64,000 nt of DNA from assembly GCF_000009265.1 (NCBI RefSeq), contig NC_008378.1:62001-126000 (forward strand), given 5' to 3'. The notes under the pieces were generated by a model that saw only the letters and a list, made by a program, of their open reading frames with translations, was not told the DNA's origin and searched no databases. The stretch comes from Rhizobium johnstonii 3841 (GTDB lineage Bacteria; Pseudomonadota; Alphaproteobacteria; Rhizobiales; Rhizobiaceae). Below are positions 23,320 to 32,602 of this stretch, in pieces. A program made the position numbers and the translations under genes. Position 1 is the first letter of the stretch. Each line of letters opens with the position of its first letter.

Positions 23320-23972
23320 TCGGCTGGTTCGGCAGAGACAAGAACGAAAGGCCTTTACCCAAAGAACATGGCCCGTTGAGCGCCGCCATCGGCGGGGCGT
23401 TGGAGATCGATTTCCTCTCCCTCGAAGCCGATGCTTTGGCCGGCCAGCCGGCCATGCCGCTGCCACGGAGCGGCCCGTTCATCATTGCCGCCTACGGTGA
23501 GGTTTCGCTCGATGCCGCGACGGTTCTGTCGCGCTATTACGATGAAGACCATCGGATGATTCAGGTGATGTCGACGTCGGGCCAGCCGGGTGATGTCGAC
23601 GACATCAGCTTTTATCAGCCCTGGGACAGCGTCGTGCCTGCCGGGCAGGGCGAATGGAACCGCTGGACCGGGCCGGACGGCCTGATCGGTCAGCCAAGCT
23701 ACGATGCCGATGGCATCCTCTATAGCCGCTTCTGGGGCGAAGGCCCCGAGCGCACCCCATTGGCGGAGTTTGTCGAGAAGGTCGACGACGGTGAGGCGCA
23801 GCGCTCCATTCACCAGACCTGCATGCTGTATTATCGCCCGCTTGGCTCGACGCGCGAAATGCTTTTGATCAATGTCGAGCGCGACCTCGATCTCGGACAG
23901 AGCCAGGCAGGCAGCTCGGTGGAATTTCTGATCGGCTACGGACTCGCTCCGGCCGATGTTCGCCGCGTCTGA
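23316..23972 (+). CDS. DUF2491 protein (YjfK-like)
   Basis: This 218-residue soluble protein with no signal peptide contains LSAAIGGALEIDFLSLEADA, YYDEDHRMIQVMSTSG, ISFYQPWDSVVPAGQGEWNR, LYSRFWGEG and VEFLIGYGL, as in the YjfK/DUF2491 family. The start at 23316 is set by the ATGA overlap with the channel gene. No biochemical function is established. It always appears with the PspA-GSPS gene set. Confidence 0.85.
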   Translation: MIGWFGRDKNERPLPKEHGPLSAAIGGALEIDFLSLEADALAGQPAMPLPRSGPFIIAAYGEVSLDAATVLSRYYDEDHRMIQVMSTSGQPGDVDDISFYQPWDSVVPAGQGEWNRWTGPDGLIGQPSYDADGILYSRFWGEGPERTPLAEFVEKVDDGEAQRSIHQTCMLYYRPLGSTREMLLINVERDLDLGQSQAGSSVEFLIGYGLAPADVRRV

Positions 23973-24006
23973 TGGATCCTATCAATTTCAACGGAGGACT
24001 TTTTCA

Positions 24007-24408
24007 ATGCTCGACTACGTGGCGGGCCTGCCTGCCTTCCTCGGCTATTTCGCCGTCGGTCTTGCCGCCTATGGCGTTTTCGCGGTGATCTACACATTCC
24101 TGACGCCGCAGAAGGAAGTCCAACTCATTCGCGCAGGCAATCTTGCCGCCGTCACGGCATTCTTGGGCGCGCTTGTCGGTTTCAGCCTGCCTCTGGCTTC
24201 GGCCGCAGCCAATTCGGTCAGCATCGTCGACTACATCATATGGGCGGTGGTCGGCATTCTGGCCCAGATCCTCGCTTACTATATTGCGAATTTCACCATG
24301 ACGGATCTGCATGAAAAGATCACTGCCGGCGATATCGCCGCGGGCTTATGGGGCGGCGGCATCGCGCTGGTCATCGGTATTCTCAACGCCGCCTGCATGA
24401 CCTATTGA
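24007..24408 (+). CDS. DUF350 membrane protein (YjfL-like)
   Basis: This 133-residue protein has four hydrophobic segments: GYFAVGLAAYGVFAVIY, LAAVTAFLGALVGFSLPLA, VDYIIWAVVGILAQILAYY and GIALVIGILNAACM. The pattern matches DUF350 (a tandem two-TM repeat). GGAGG lies 9 nt before ATG 24007. Its family always sits near GSPS-type ATP-grasp genes. The molecular role is unknown. Confidence 0.88.
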   Translation: MLDYVAGLPAFLGYFAVGLAAYGVFAVIYTFLTPQKEVQLIRAGNLAAVTAFLGALVGFSLPLASAAANSVSIVDYIIWAVVGILAQILAYYIANFTMTDLHEKITAGDIAAGLWGGGIALVIGILNAACMTY

Positions 24409-24420
24409 GGGGAGGGAACG

Positions 24421-25014
24421 ATGCGCAGACGTAAGAGCGGGCACAAACGACCTTTCCTGGCCCTCGGCACGATCGCTGCCTCGACCCTGGCGCTGTCCGG
24501 TTGCGGCGATCAGACTCCCTCGGAGGCAATGTTCACCTCCGTCGACCAATGCGTGACTTCCGGCATGGACCGGCAGGTCTGCCAAGCCGGCTATCAGGAT
24601 GCCATGCGGGCCCATCTCGCCGCCGCGCCGCGTTTCAACGGCATGGCCGCCTGCGAGGCCGAATACGGCTCGGGTCAATGCGCTGAACAGCCGGCCAGTG
24701 CCGTCCCCAACAATACCGGCGGAGGCGGCAGCTTTTTCGTGCCGTTCCTGACAGGCTACGTGCTGTCTTCCGCACTGAACAACATCGGCGACTATTACAA
24801 TTATCGCCGGCGCCAGGAGGAGAGTGGCTCCTACGGCTCGACACCGATTTATCGCAATCGCTCGGGACAAACGGTGACAACGACTGTTCGCTCGGGCGGC
24901 AACGACACCGCGATCGCGCCCTCGCGTCAGACTGTCAAGCCGGTCAACGTCAACACTCGCACCGTTGCCCGTCAAGGCTTCGGGGGTCGTTCGTCGTTCA
25001 GTTTCGGCGGCTGA
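24421..25014 (+). CDS. DUF1190 lipoprotein (YjfM-like)
   Basis: This 197-residue secreted lipoprotein has a basic N-terminus and lipobox LALSGC, with the lipidated Cys at residue 28. It continues with SEAMFTSVDQCVTSGMDRQV, CQAGYQDAMRAH and the conserved cysteines of DUF1190, then a Gly/Ser-rich tail ending SFSFGG. GAGGGGAGGG precedes the ATG. It should sit in the outer or inner membrane facing the periplasm and couple the module to the envelope. The next gene follows after a single base. Confidence 0.88.
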   Translation: MRRRKSGHKRPFLALGTIAASTLALSGCGDQTPSEAMFTSVDQCVTSGMDRQVCQAGYQDAMRAHLAAAPRFNGMAACEAEYGSGQCAEQPASAVPNNTGGGGSFFVPFLTGYVLSSALNNIGDYYNYRRRQEESGSYGSTPIYRNRSGQTVTTTVRSGGNDTAIAPSRQTVKPVNVNTRTVARQGFGGRSSFSFGG

Positions 25015-25015
25015 C

Positions 25016-26173
25016 ATGAAGCGCATCACACTTCCGGCGCGTCCCGATTGGCGTGACAAGGCGCGCGCCGTCGGCTTCGGGTTTCACGTCATGTATGGCG
25101 AACCCTACTGGCTCGACGATGCCGCCTATACATTCACGCTCGATGAGATCGAGACACGGATTGAAGAGCCGAGCCAGGAACTGCACGACATGTGCATGGA
25201 TATGGTCGGTGATATCGTCAGAAGCGAAGAGTCGCTCGACAGGCTGGCCATTCCGGAGGATCTGCGCGATGTGGTGCAGCGCTCCTGGCAGCGTCGCGAC
25301 CGGCACCTCTACGGCCGGTTCGATCTTGCTTACGACGGGACTGGCCCGGCCAAGTTGCTCGAATATAACGCCGATACTCCCACTTCGGTGTTCGAGACAG
25401 CCTATTTCCAGTTCAACTGGCTGACCGACCAGGTGGCTTTGGGTATCCTGCCCAAGGATGCGGACCAGTACAATTCCTTGCAGGAAAGCCTCGTCGAGGC
25501 GTTCGAGCAATTTTCCAAGGAGCCGATCTTCCACTTCGCGGCGATGACCGACAATGAGGAGGATCGCGGCACGACGGTCTATCTGATGGACTGTGCAGTG
25601 CAGGCCGGCCATCGTGTCGAGCTTCTGGATATCCGCGAGATCGGCATCGATGCACAGGGCCGTTACACCGATCTCAAGGATCGGGTGATCGACCGCTGCT
25701 TCAAGCTGTATCCGTGGGAATTCATGCTGCGCGAGCCGTTCGCCCGCGACCTCGTGCGCTCGGGCGATGTTTTCGTCGAGCCCGCCTGGAAGGCCGTGCT
25801 TTCCAACAAAGGGCTTTTGCCTCTGCTCTGGCAGCGGCACCCCAATCATCCCAACCTGCTGGCTAGCTATTTCGCCGACGACCCGGCGGCCTCGACTTTG
25901 AGCGATTATGTACGCAAACCACTGCTGTCGCGGGAAGGCGAGAACGTCACGATATTCCGAGATGGCCGGGAATTGATTTCCGCCCCCGGCGATTATGGCG
26001 ACGAAGGTTTTATCGTCCAGGCCTATGCCCCGCTTTTCGAAAGCGATGGCGGCTTCGCCGTGCTCGGCAGCTGGATCGTCGGTGATCGCGCCTGCGGTCT
26101 TGCGGTCCGCGAGGACCGCTCGCGCATAACCGCCAATCTATCGCGTTTCGTGCCGCACGTCATAGTCGGATAA
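25016..26173 (+). CDS. Glutathionylspermidine-synthase-like ATP-grasp enzyme (YjfC-like)
   Basis: This 385-residue single-domain GSPS-family ATP-grasp ligase shows the family blocks LEYNADTPTSVFETAYFQFN, FKLYPWEFMLREPFA, VEPAWKAVLSNKGLLPLLW, GDEGFIVQAYAPLF and VLGSWIVGDRA. Unlike E. coli Gss, it lacks the N-terminal CHAP amidase domain. Such proteins may ligate an amine to a glutathione- or peptide-like carboxylate; the actual substrate is unknown. It starts at 25016, one base after the lipoprotein stop, and ends the module. In E. coli, yjfC has the same position. Confidence 0.88.
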   Translation: MKRITLPARPDWRDKARAVGFGFHVMYGEPYWLDDAAYTFTLDEIETRIEEPSQELHDMCMDMVGDIVRSEESLDRLAIPEDLRDVVQRSWQRRDRHLYGRFDLAYDGTGPAKLLEYNADTPTSVFETAYFQFNWLTDQVALGILPKDADQYNSLQESLVEAFEQFSKEPIFHFAAMTDNEEDRGTTVYLMDCAVQAGHRVELLDIREIGIDAQGRYTDLKDRVIDRCFKLYPWEFMLREPFARDLVRSGDVFVEPAWKAVLSNKGLLPLLWQRHPNHPNLLASYFADDPAASTLSDYVRKPLLSREGENVTIFRDGRELISAPGDYGDEGFIVQAYAPLFESDGGFAVLGSWIVGDRACGLAVREDRSRITANLSRFVPHVIVG

Positions 26174-26363
26174 GAGGAGATATATCGCTTCAGCCGCAGC
26201 GATCTTCGTCTCTTGCGGCGTTCACCCAGGTCGATATGGGAATAGGTGTGTCTCATTGCGCTTGCCTTGCAAGCGACACCCATTGGCATCTTTCACAGGT
26301 CGCACTTCATCCTTGAACCCACCCGGCTACATGTGAAAGTGGCGTAATCAACGTTATGGAACT

Positions 26364-26624
26364 ATGTATGGGTATATCGGCTTGCATATTGTTTGGGCGC
26401 TTGCCGCAGCAAAGACCGGCTCAAATGCCGCGTTGGCTGGCGCCGATGCCGCTGCGGCTATGACTGACGGAATTCGAGCCGCGTTCCTTTGTGGCGCGAT
26501 CATCTCCATTGCATCGGCTATAACGGCCTTCTTCGTTAGAACGCCGGCTGGCGAGCATGCTACTCCTCGGGCCGAGCCAGCACGAAATCGTGCTCTATCT
26601 GCCAGAACTTGCCAGAGAAACTGA
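26364..26624 (+). pseudogene. C-terminal remnant of an MFS transporter
   Basis: A frame without a plausible start encodes WALAAAKTGSNAALAGADAA, then GIRAAFLCGAIISIASAITA and FFVRTPAGE. This resembles the last transmembrane helix of a 14-TM (DHA2-type) drug transporter. From about 26550 the frame runs antisense into the dioxygenase gene and loses meaning. No upstream part of the transporter is present. The 26174-26363 stretch before it holds no recognisable gene. Confidence 0.5.
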
Positions 26625-27444
26625 GCTCGTTAGCGCGTACCGAATCCTCAACGTGCTGGAACTTGGCAAGCAAGCTCTCCTTCACGCCGAAGACGGCGTC
26701 AGATTGGATGTACGGGTCGTCCGGATCGAAGATGTGTGTCGTGAGCGTCTCGAAGCCGTGGGCCTTGATGATATAGTGCAGGTGGGCGGGCCGGTAGGGA
26801 TGGCGACCGAGCGCGCCGAGCAGCTTGCCAACGGGTCCGTCGTCCGGGATCGGGTAATACTTGGGCTTGACCGCTCGAAACCAATAGCGGCCGTCGGCAC
26901 CGGTGCGGAAAACGCCGCGAAGGTTGAAGTCTGGTTGGATCCCCTGCTGCTGCACGTCGTAGAAGCCCTCGTCATTGGCCTGCCAGACGTCGATAACCGC
27001 ATCCTTGATGGGTTGCCCCGCCGTATCGAGGATCCGCCCGCCGATCACCATGTCCTCGCCCTTGGCATCGAGGCAGATATTGGCGCCCATCGCCAGTTCC
27101 GGCGCACCCTCGACATGGAAGGGACCGAGCACCGTGCTTTCGGATGCGCCCGACGGCTTGCGGTTGTTGATCGCATCCACCAGCATCGAGACGCCGAGAA
27201 CGTCCGACAGCAGGATGAACTCCTGCCGCCATTCGTTGCACATCTGGCCGGTGCGCGTCAGAAACAGGATCGCCTGCATCCATTCGTCCTGGGTCGGTTC
27301 GATCTCCTTCACCGCCTCATGCAGCTTGCGGGTAATCACTTCCATGATCTGCTTCAGCCGCTCGTCCTTGGCATTCTTGTTGCGGCCGGTGACGACCTCG
27401 ACGGAGATCTCTTCGGTGAAGAAGCCTTTCTCATGCGCGTCCAT
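26560..27444 (-). CDS. Hydroxyquinol 1,2-dioxygenase-type intradiol dioxygenase (copy 1)
   Basis: This 294-residue Fe(III) intradiol enzyme would open a catechol-type ring between the hydroxyls. The N-terminal helical domain (VITRKLHEAVKEIEPTQDEW, LLSDVLGVSMLVDAIN) is followed by the catalytic fold with STVLGPFHVEGAP, WQANDEGFYDVQ, KYYPIPDDGPVG and the ligand motif RPAHLHYIIKAHGFETLTTH. Two Tyr and two His of these motifs should bind iron. GAGG precedes ATG 27444. It is 7 nt downstream of the FAD hydroxylase gene, so the two probably act in sequence, with hydroxyquinol cleaved to maleylacetate. A paralogue is encoded at the other end of the operon. Confidence 0.9.
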   Translation of the reverse strand: MDAHEKGFFTEEISVEVVTGRNKNAKDERLKQIMEVITRKLHEAVKEIEPTQDEWMQAILFLTRTGQMCNEWRQEFILLSDVLGVSMLVDAINNRKPSGASESTVLGPFHVEGAPELAMGANICLDAKGEDMVIGGRILDTAGQPIKDAVIDVWQANDEGFYDVQQQGIQPDFNLRGVFRTGADGRYWFRAVKPKYYPIPDDGPVGKLLGALGRHPYRPAHLHYIIKAHGFETLTTHIFDPDDPYIQSDAVFGVKESLLAKFQHVEDSVRANELSFSGKFWQIEHDFVLARPEE

Positions 27445-27451
27445 CACGGCC

Positions 27452-29206
27452 TCACTTTCCAAGAATTGCTGTCAGCGCGCGGCGCAGTTCAGTCGTCGGA
27501 TCGTCGACCATCGCCTCGCGCCGCCAGGCGACGTGGTGGTCGGGACGAACCAGCAGGATGCCGCTGTCGCGTATTTCGCGGATATTGGCCCAGTCGCCGG
27601 TAAAATCCTGCCACGGCTGGCGGGGCCCGATGACCTGGGCAACGATCTCAATGCCGAATTTGTTGCCGAGACTGCGGGCCGCCTCGACCCAGCCCTGCCC
27701 GCCGATGCCGGTCAGCACGGTCAATTTGCCGTGGCCGGTGAGGTCGAGCGTCGAAACCTTCTCGCCGGTCGCAGAGAAGAGCCAGGCATGCGGCAGCCGC
27801 GCGCCGGGCCAGCTCGTCTGTTGGCAATGCAGTTCCGGGTCCTTGGTAAAGGCGGGCTCGGCCTGTCCATCTGATATCGCAGCACTGGAGTGGTAGCGCT
27901 GGTTCATCTCGACCCCGTGGCAATCGAACTCGTAGACCTTATCGGCGATCGCCTTGCGGATTGCGGCCCGTTGCTCCTCGGCAGCAGCCGTGTTGTTGCA
28001 GCGGGCGTCCATGTTCTGCTGCATCTTCACCGGGTCGATGGAATCGAGCAGCCCCAGCGCCTTGAAGATCGGCCCGAACTCCTCGATCGACTTGTTGGCG
28101 CGTCTAACGATCTGCTTGGCAACGGGCGCGCGCTCGGCCTGATAGCTGTCGAGAAGTTTCGGGCCTGCGGCCCCCTTCAGGACGAAGGCGAGCTTCCAGG
28201 CGAGATTGAAAGCGTCCTGAATCGAGGTGTTGGAGCCGAGGCCGTTCGACGGCGGATGGCGGTGGGTGGCGTCGCCCATGCAGAAGACGCGGCCATTCGA
28301 CATTGACGTAGCGTACATATTGTTGACGGTCCAGGTCGAGACCGACTTGATGGTCATCTCGAGATCGGGATCGCCGACCAGGTCGCGCACGACCTTCTTC
28401 GCATGCGCTTCGTCCACCTCAGGCGCCGGCTGGTTGATGTCGTAACCCCACACGATCAGCCATTCGTTCCAAGGCCTGACCATGCGCACCAGCCCCATGC
28501 CGATGCCGCCGACATCGGCACCCGGCTGCAGCACCCAGTAAAGCACCGATGGACGATGGGCGACCAGCCGCGACAGATCGGCTTTGAACAGAATGTTCAT
28601 CGAGCCGGCAACGCCCATCTTGCCTTCGAAGGTGAGGCCCGCATGTTCCGCAACCTTGGAATTGCCGCCATCGGCGCCGACCAGATATTTCGAGCGGACG
28701 GTAAATTCCTTGCCGGTCAGCCGGTCGAGACAGGTCGTCGTGACCCCGTCTTCGTCCTGCGCATGGCTCAGATATTCCGTCGACATGCGCGATTGGCTGC
28801 CGCGCGAACAAGCCGTCTTGAAGAGCAGCGGCTCCATGAAGGTCTGCGGCAGGTCGTTCATATGGGTCGGCGACGACAACTGGTGCTCGGCGCGCGACAG
28901 CGGATGTTTGCCCCAGCTCTTCATCCGGCCGATCTCTTCGCCGGTGAGCGAGGTGCAAAACACGTTCTCACCCATCAGGTCCTGCTCGGCCGCAAACATA
29001 TAGGCCTCGTCCTCCACGTCGCGGCCGAGATCGCGCAGCACTTCCATGGTACGCTGGTTGGTGATGTGGGCGCGCGGCGTGCTGGCGAGCCAGCGGTAGC
29101 GGTTGATCACTAGGTTCTCGACCCCGTAGGACGAGAGCAGAGCAGCGGTGGCAGAGCCTGCTGGGCCGGTGCCGATGATGAGTACGTCGGTGGTAATGTC
29201 AGCCAT
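27452..29206 (-). CDS. FAD-dependent aromatic (phenol/resorcinol-type) hydroxylase
   Basis: This 584-residue class A flavoprotein monooxygenase of the PheA/TfdB group has an N-terminal FAD motif VLIIGTGPAGSATAALLSSY, the DG motif KYLVGADGGNSKV, and the second FAD motif GDATHRHPPSNGLGSNTSIQ. A C-terminal thioredoxin-like domain follows (HAWLFSATGEKVSTLDL onward). GGGGAGGG lies 4 nt before ATG 29206. The start overlaps the livM-like gene by 8 nt. It should use NAD(P)H and O2 to hydroxylate a phenol, feeding the dioxygenase. The true substrate (resorcinol, chlorophenol or hydroxybenzoate) is not determined by sequence. Confidence 0.9.
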   Translation of the reverse strand: MADITTDVLIIGTGPAGSATAALLSSYGVENLVINRYRWLASTPRAHITNQRTMEVLRDLGRDVEDEAYMFAAEQDLMGENVFCTSLTGEEIGRMKSWGKHPLSRAEHQLSSPTHMNDLPQTFMEPLLFKTACSRGSQSRMSTEYLSHAQDEDGVTTTCLDRLTGKEFTVRSKYLVGADGGNSKVAEHAGLTFEGKMGVAGSMNILFKADLSRLVAHRPSVLYWVLQPGADVGGIGMGLVRMVRPWNEWLIVWGYDINQPAPEVDEAHAKKVVRDLVGDPDLEMTIKSVSTWTVNNMYATSMSNGRVFCMGDATHRHPPSNGLGSNTSIQDAFNLAWKLAFVLKGAAGPKLLDSYQAERAPVAKQIVRRANKSIEEFGPIFKALGLLDSIDPVKMQQNMDARCNNTAAAEEQRAAIRKAIADKVYEFDCHGVEMNQRYHSSAAISDGQAEPAFTKDPELHCQQTSWPGARLPHAWLFSATGEKVSTLDLTGHGKLTVLTGIGGQGWVEAARSLGNKFGIEIVAQVIGPRQPWQDFTGDWANIREIRDSGILLVRPDHHVAWRREAMVDDPTTELRRALTAILGK

Positions 29207-30284
29207 GAGTCCCTCCCCTATGCGTGAGATTGAGCGGCCCGCCCTTCAGGACGCGGCGAACCGGGAAAAGCTGGATGCCGGTGCGCTCGGAGAACAATCC
29301 CCAGAGGCCGCGCGGCGCGAGAAGCATGATGGCGATGCCGAGAAGACCGAGCATCAGCAGATACCAGGAGCCGTAATCGGCCAGGAGGTTCTGTAAGAGA
29401 AAGAAGATGATGACGCCGAGGATCGGTCCCTCGATCGTGCCGATGCCGCCGATCACGACGATGAAGATGACATAGGCCGTCCAGTCGGTGACCGAGAAGG
29501 CGGCGTCCGGCGAGATGCGCGCCTTCTGCACGTAGATCAGCGCCCCGGCGATGCCTGTCATGAAGGCGGTGGCGAGATAGACCAGCGTCTTCATCCGCCG
29601 CGCATCGACGCCGAGGGCGCGGGCTGCCTGCTCGTTGTCACGAACGGCGGCAAGGCCGAGACCCTGCTTGCTGCGCAGAAGACCATAGATGAAGCCGATT
29701 GTGGCGACGGCGAGGATCAGCGCCAGCCAGTAAGTCAGCGCGTCGCCCGCCTCGGAAGCCTTCATGCCGAAGAGGTCGCGCATCGCGCCGACGCCCATCA
29801 TGTCGCGGGTCGCCTCCCGCGGCAACGAGGTGCCGGTGCCGCCGCCGAGCGCCTTCCACTGGGCCAGCAGCAACCGCACGACTTCGGCCACAACCCAGGT
29901 GCCGATGGCGAAATAGGGACCGTAGAGGCGGAAGGTGAAGAAGGCTGTGGGAATGGCAAGGGCGACGGAAAATACGCCGGCAATCAGGATGGCCACGACA
30001 GGATCGACGCCGAACAGGATGACGCAGCCGAACATCGTATAGGCTCCAAAGCCGACGAAAACCTGCTGGCCGACCGAGATCAGCCCGGCATAACCGGCAA
30101 GCAGGTTCCAGTTCTGTGCCAGCACCAGCATGGTGAGGATGAAGAAAAGGTCCTGGATGACGCCGCGCGCGACGATGAAGGGTGCAGCGAAGGCAAGCAG
30201 CAGAAGGGCAACGACCGCGACAGCCGACAATGTCGATGCCCTGGTACGCGTCTCGACGGTGAAGGATGGAATGGCCATGGTCAT
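29199..30284 (-). CDS. Branched-chain-type ABC transporter permease (LivM-like)
   Basis: This 361-residue inner-membrane protein has about ten hydrophobic segments. It shows NWNLLAGYAGLISVGQQVFV, the LivM family signature, and the EAA-like ALGVDARRMKTLVYLATAF. The C-terminus ends FSERTGIQLFPVRR. It overlaps the hydroxylase gene by 8 nt and lies 9 nt after the livH-like gene. In this operon it probably takes up an aromatic acid or phenol rather than branched-chain amino acids. Confidence 0.9.
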   Translation of the reverse strand: MTMAIPSFTVETRTRASTLSAVAVVALLLLAFAAPFIVARGVIQDLFFILTMLVLAQNWNLLAGYAGLISVGQQVFVGFGAYTMFGCVILFGVDPVVAILIAGVFSVALAIPTAFFTFRLYGPYFAIGTWVVAEVVRLLLAQWKALGGGTGTSLPREATRDMMGVGAMRDLFGMKASEAGDALTYWLALILAVATIGFIYGLLRSKQGLGLAAVRDNEQAARALGVDARRMKTLVYLATAFMTGIAGALIYVQKARISPDAAFSVTDWTAYVIFIVVIGGIGTIEGPILGVIIFFLLQNLLADYGSWYLLMLGLLGIAIMLLAPRGLWGLFSERTGIQLFPVRRVLKGGPLNLTHRGGTHG

Positions 30285-30293
30285 CGATGCACC

Positions 30294-31157
30294 TCAATCC
30301 ACCGCGCGCGGGAAAAGGCCGCGCGGCTTGAACAGGAGAACGGCGAGGAATGCCAGGTGGCCGGCAAGGATCTGCCATTCCGGATTGATCGCGGCACCCA
30401 CAGTCTGGGCAACGCCGAGGATGATGCCGCCGGCGAGCGTGCCCCAGAGCGAGCCGAGGCCGCCGATGATCACCGCTTCGAAGGCGTAGATCAGTCGCGC
30501 TGGCCCTGACGTCGGATCGAAATTGGCGCGTGTCCCGAGATAGAGGGCAGCGATCGTCACCACGACCATGGCGAGCCCCGTTGCCATCGCGAAGATGCGC
30601 TGCGGCCGAATGCCCATCAGCCCTGCCGTCACCGGATCGTCCGAGGTTGCCCGGAAGGCGCGGCCGACGGAGGTGCGGTAGATGAGCTGGTTGAGACAGA
30701 CGATGACGGCGACGGCGGAAAAGAAGGTCATCAGCGGCATGATGCCGGCGGTGACAGGACCTAGATTGACGGAGGCGCTCTCGAGACTGCCGGCAAAAAC
30801 ACGGCGGCTATCGGCCGAAAATCCTTCGAGCAGGCCGTTCTGGATGACGATCGACAAGCCGAAGGTGACAAGCAGCGGCGGCAGGATATCCTTGCCGAGA
30901 GTGCGGTTGAGCAGGAAATATTGCAGGCCCCAGCCGATGGCGAACATCAACGGCATCGCGATCAGGGCGGCAACGAACGGGTCAAGCCCGAGTGTTGTCA
31001 CCAGGATCAGAATCAAGAAGGCGGCAAGCACGATCAGGTCGCCATGGGCGAGGTTGACCAGCCGCATGATGCCGAAGACGAGGCTCAAGCCCGCCGCAAA
31101 CAGCGCATAGAGCCCGCCGAGCAGCACGCCCTGGAGAATGGTATCAAGCCAGTTCAT
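30294..31157 (-). CDS. Branched-chain-type ABC transporter permease (LivH-like)
   Basis: This 287-residue permease has the LivH signature YALFAAGLSLVFGIMRLVNL with AHGDL, and FAMATGLAMVVVTIAALYLG near the EAA loop. Its 5' end overlaps the livF-like gene by 14 nt. With the LivM-like protein it forms the channel. Confidence 0.9.
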   Translation of the reverse strand: MNWLDTILQGVLLGGLYALFAAGLSLVFGIMRLVNLAHGDLIVLAAFLILILVTTLGLDPFVAALIAMPLMFAIGWGLQYFLLNRTLGKDILPPLLVTFGLSIVIQNGLLEGFSADSRRVFAGSLESASVNLGPVTAGIMPLMTFFSAVAVIVCLNQLIYRTSVGRAFRATSDDPVTAGLMGIRPQRIFAMATGLAMVVVTIAALYLGTRANFDPTSGPARLIYAFEAVIIGGLGSLWGTLAGGIILGVAQTVGAAINPEWQILAGHLAFLAVLLFKPRGLFPRAVD

Positions 31158-31863
31158 GATGATCGGTCCCGAAATAGGCCTTGTGGATGTCGGCGCGGCT
31201 AAGATCGGCAGTGCGGCCCGACAGCGTCACTCGCCCCTCCATCATGCAGTAGACGCGGTCGGCCACCTTCAGCGCCTGAGCAATATCCTGCTCGACGATG
31301 ACGATCGAAGCGCCGGTCTCGCGGATGAGCGGGAAGGCGCCGTAGATATCGCGGACCACGACAGGCGCAAGGCCAAGGCTGATCTCGTCGCAGAGCAGTA
31401 GCGCAGGATTGGACATCAGCCCGCGGCCGATCGCCACCATCTGCTGCTGCCCGCCGGAAAGTGCTGTGGCCGGGTTGTTGCGCCGCTCCTTCAGGATCGG
31501 GAACAGCGCGAAGATGCTTTCGAGCGTCCACGGGCCATCGATCTTGCGGCCATAATTGCCGACCAGCAGGTTTTCCTCGACATTCAGCGACGGAAAGAGT
31601 TTTCGCCCTTCCGGCACCATGGCAATGCCGCGCGCCAGAATGTCCGGCGCCGGCAGCGCCCCGATCGGCTCGTCGCGGTAAAGGATCGATGCCGGCGCAT
31701 TGGCGAGCACGCCGGAGATCGAGCGCATTAGCGTCGTCTTGCCGGCCCCATTGGCGCCGATGATGGCGATGGTCTCGCCGGAGCCGACCATGATATCGAC
31801 GCCGAATAGCGCCTGGAAGTCGCCGTAGGAAGCGGTCAAGCCTCTGGTTTCGAGCAGCGCCAT
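31144..31863 (-). CDS. Branched-chain-type ABC transporter ATPase (LivF-like)
   Basis: This 239-residue ATPase has Walker A GANGAGKTTLMRS, the LivF motif GIAMVPEGRKLFPSLNVEENL, signature LSGGQQQMVAIGRGL and Walker B LLLCDEISLGLAP. It usually carries VEQ in place of the switch His region, here IVEQDI. It overlaps the livG-like gene by 1 nt. Confidence 0.92.
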   Translation of the reverse strand: MALLETRGLTASYGDFQALFGVDIMVGSGETIAIIGANGAGKTTLMRSISGVLANAPASILYRDEPIGALPAPDILARGIAMVPEGRKLFPSLNVEENLLVGNYGRKIDGPWTLESIFALFPILKERRNNPATALSGGQQQMVAIGRGLMSNPALLLCDEISLGLAPVVVRDIYGAFPLIRETGASIVIVEQDIAQALKVADRVYCMMEGRVTLSGRTADLSRADIHKAYFGTDHHELA

Positions 31864-32588
31864 CAGATCTCGATCCCCAGATAGATTTCACGCACATCGC
31901 GCGACGCCATAATGTCCTCCGGCTTGCCGATGCCGATGACTTTGCCGAAATGCAGCACCAGCAGCCGCTCGACGACGGAATTCAGCGCATGCAGCACGTG
32001 CTCGATCCAGATGACGGCAACGCCGCGCGCATGAATGGCGCGGATGGTGGCCACCAGCGACCGGCACTCGCCCTCGGTCAGTCCGCCGGCGATTTCATCG
32101 AGCAGCAGCAGCTTCGGTTCCGTCGCCAGCGCCCGGGCCAGTTCCAGCCGCTTGCGCTGCAGCAGCGACAGGCTTCCGGCCAGCACATTCGCCTGATCGA
32201 TCAGCCCAGTGTCCACCAGGATTTCGGCGCAGCGGTCCGACACCTCGGCCTCGCGCCGCCGCGATCCGAAGGCGCCGGCGACCAGGAGGTTTTCGAAGAC
32301 CGTCAGCTTCTCGAACGGCTGCGGGATCTGGAAGGTGCGGCCCATGCCCGACAGGCAGCGCGCCATCGGCGGCGTGCGGGTCACATCGCTGCCGAGAAAG
32401 CGGATGCTGCCGCTATCGGCAGGGATATTACCGGTGATCAGATTGAAGAGCGTCGACTTGCCGGCGCCGTTCGGCCCGATAATGCCCAGCGCCTCTCCTT
32501 CGCCGACGGCAAAGGAAATCTGCTCGGCGACCGTCAATGCGCCGAATTTCTTCGAGACCCCATCGAGTTCGAGAATTGCCAAACCCAT
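31863..32588 (-). CDS. Branched-chain-type ABC transporter ATPase (LivG-like)
   Basis: This ATPase of about 241 residues has Walker A GPNGAGKSTLFNLITG, GMGRTFQIPQPFEKLTVFEN, Walker B KLLLLDEIAGGLTE and IEHVLHAL. The LivG signature is altered: SLLQRKRLELARAL where LSYGQQRRLEIARAL is usual. ATG 32588 is given, but GGGAGGA ends almost against it, so TTG 32582 may be the true start. A strong hairpin separates it from the binding-protein gene. Confidence 0.9.
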   Translation of the reverse strand: MGLAILELDGVSKKFGALTVAEQISFAVGEGEALGIIGPNGAGKSTLFNLITGNIPADSGSIRFLGSDVTRTPPMARCLSGMGRTFQIPQPFEKLTVFENLLVAGAFGSRRREAEVSDRCAEILVDTGLIDQANVLAGSLSLLQRKRLELARALATEPKLLLLDEIAGGLTEGECRSLVATIRAIHARGVAVIWIEHVLHALNSVVERLLVLHFGKVIGIGKPEDIMASRDVREIYLGIEI

Positions 32589-32602
32589 TCCTCCCAGAAT
32601 AG

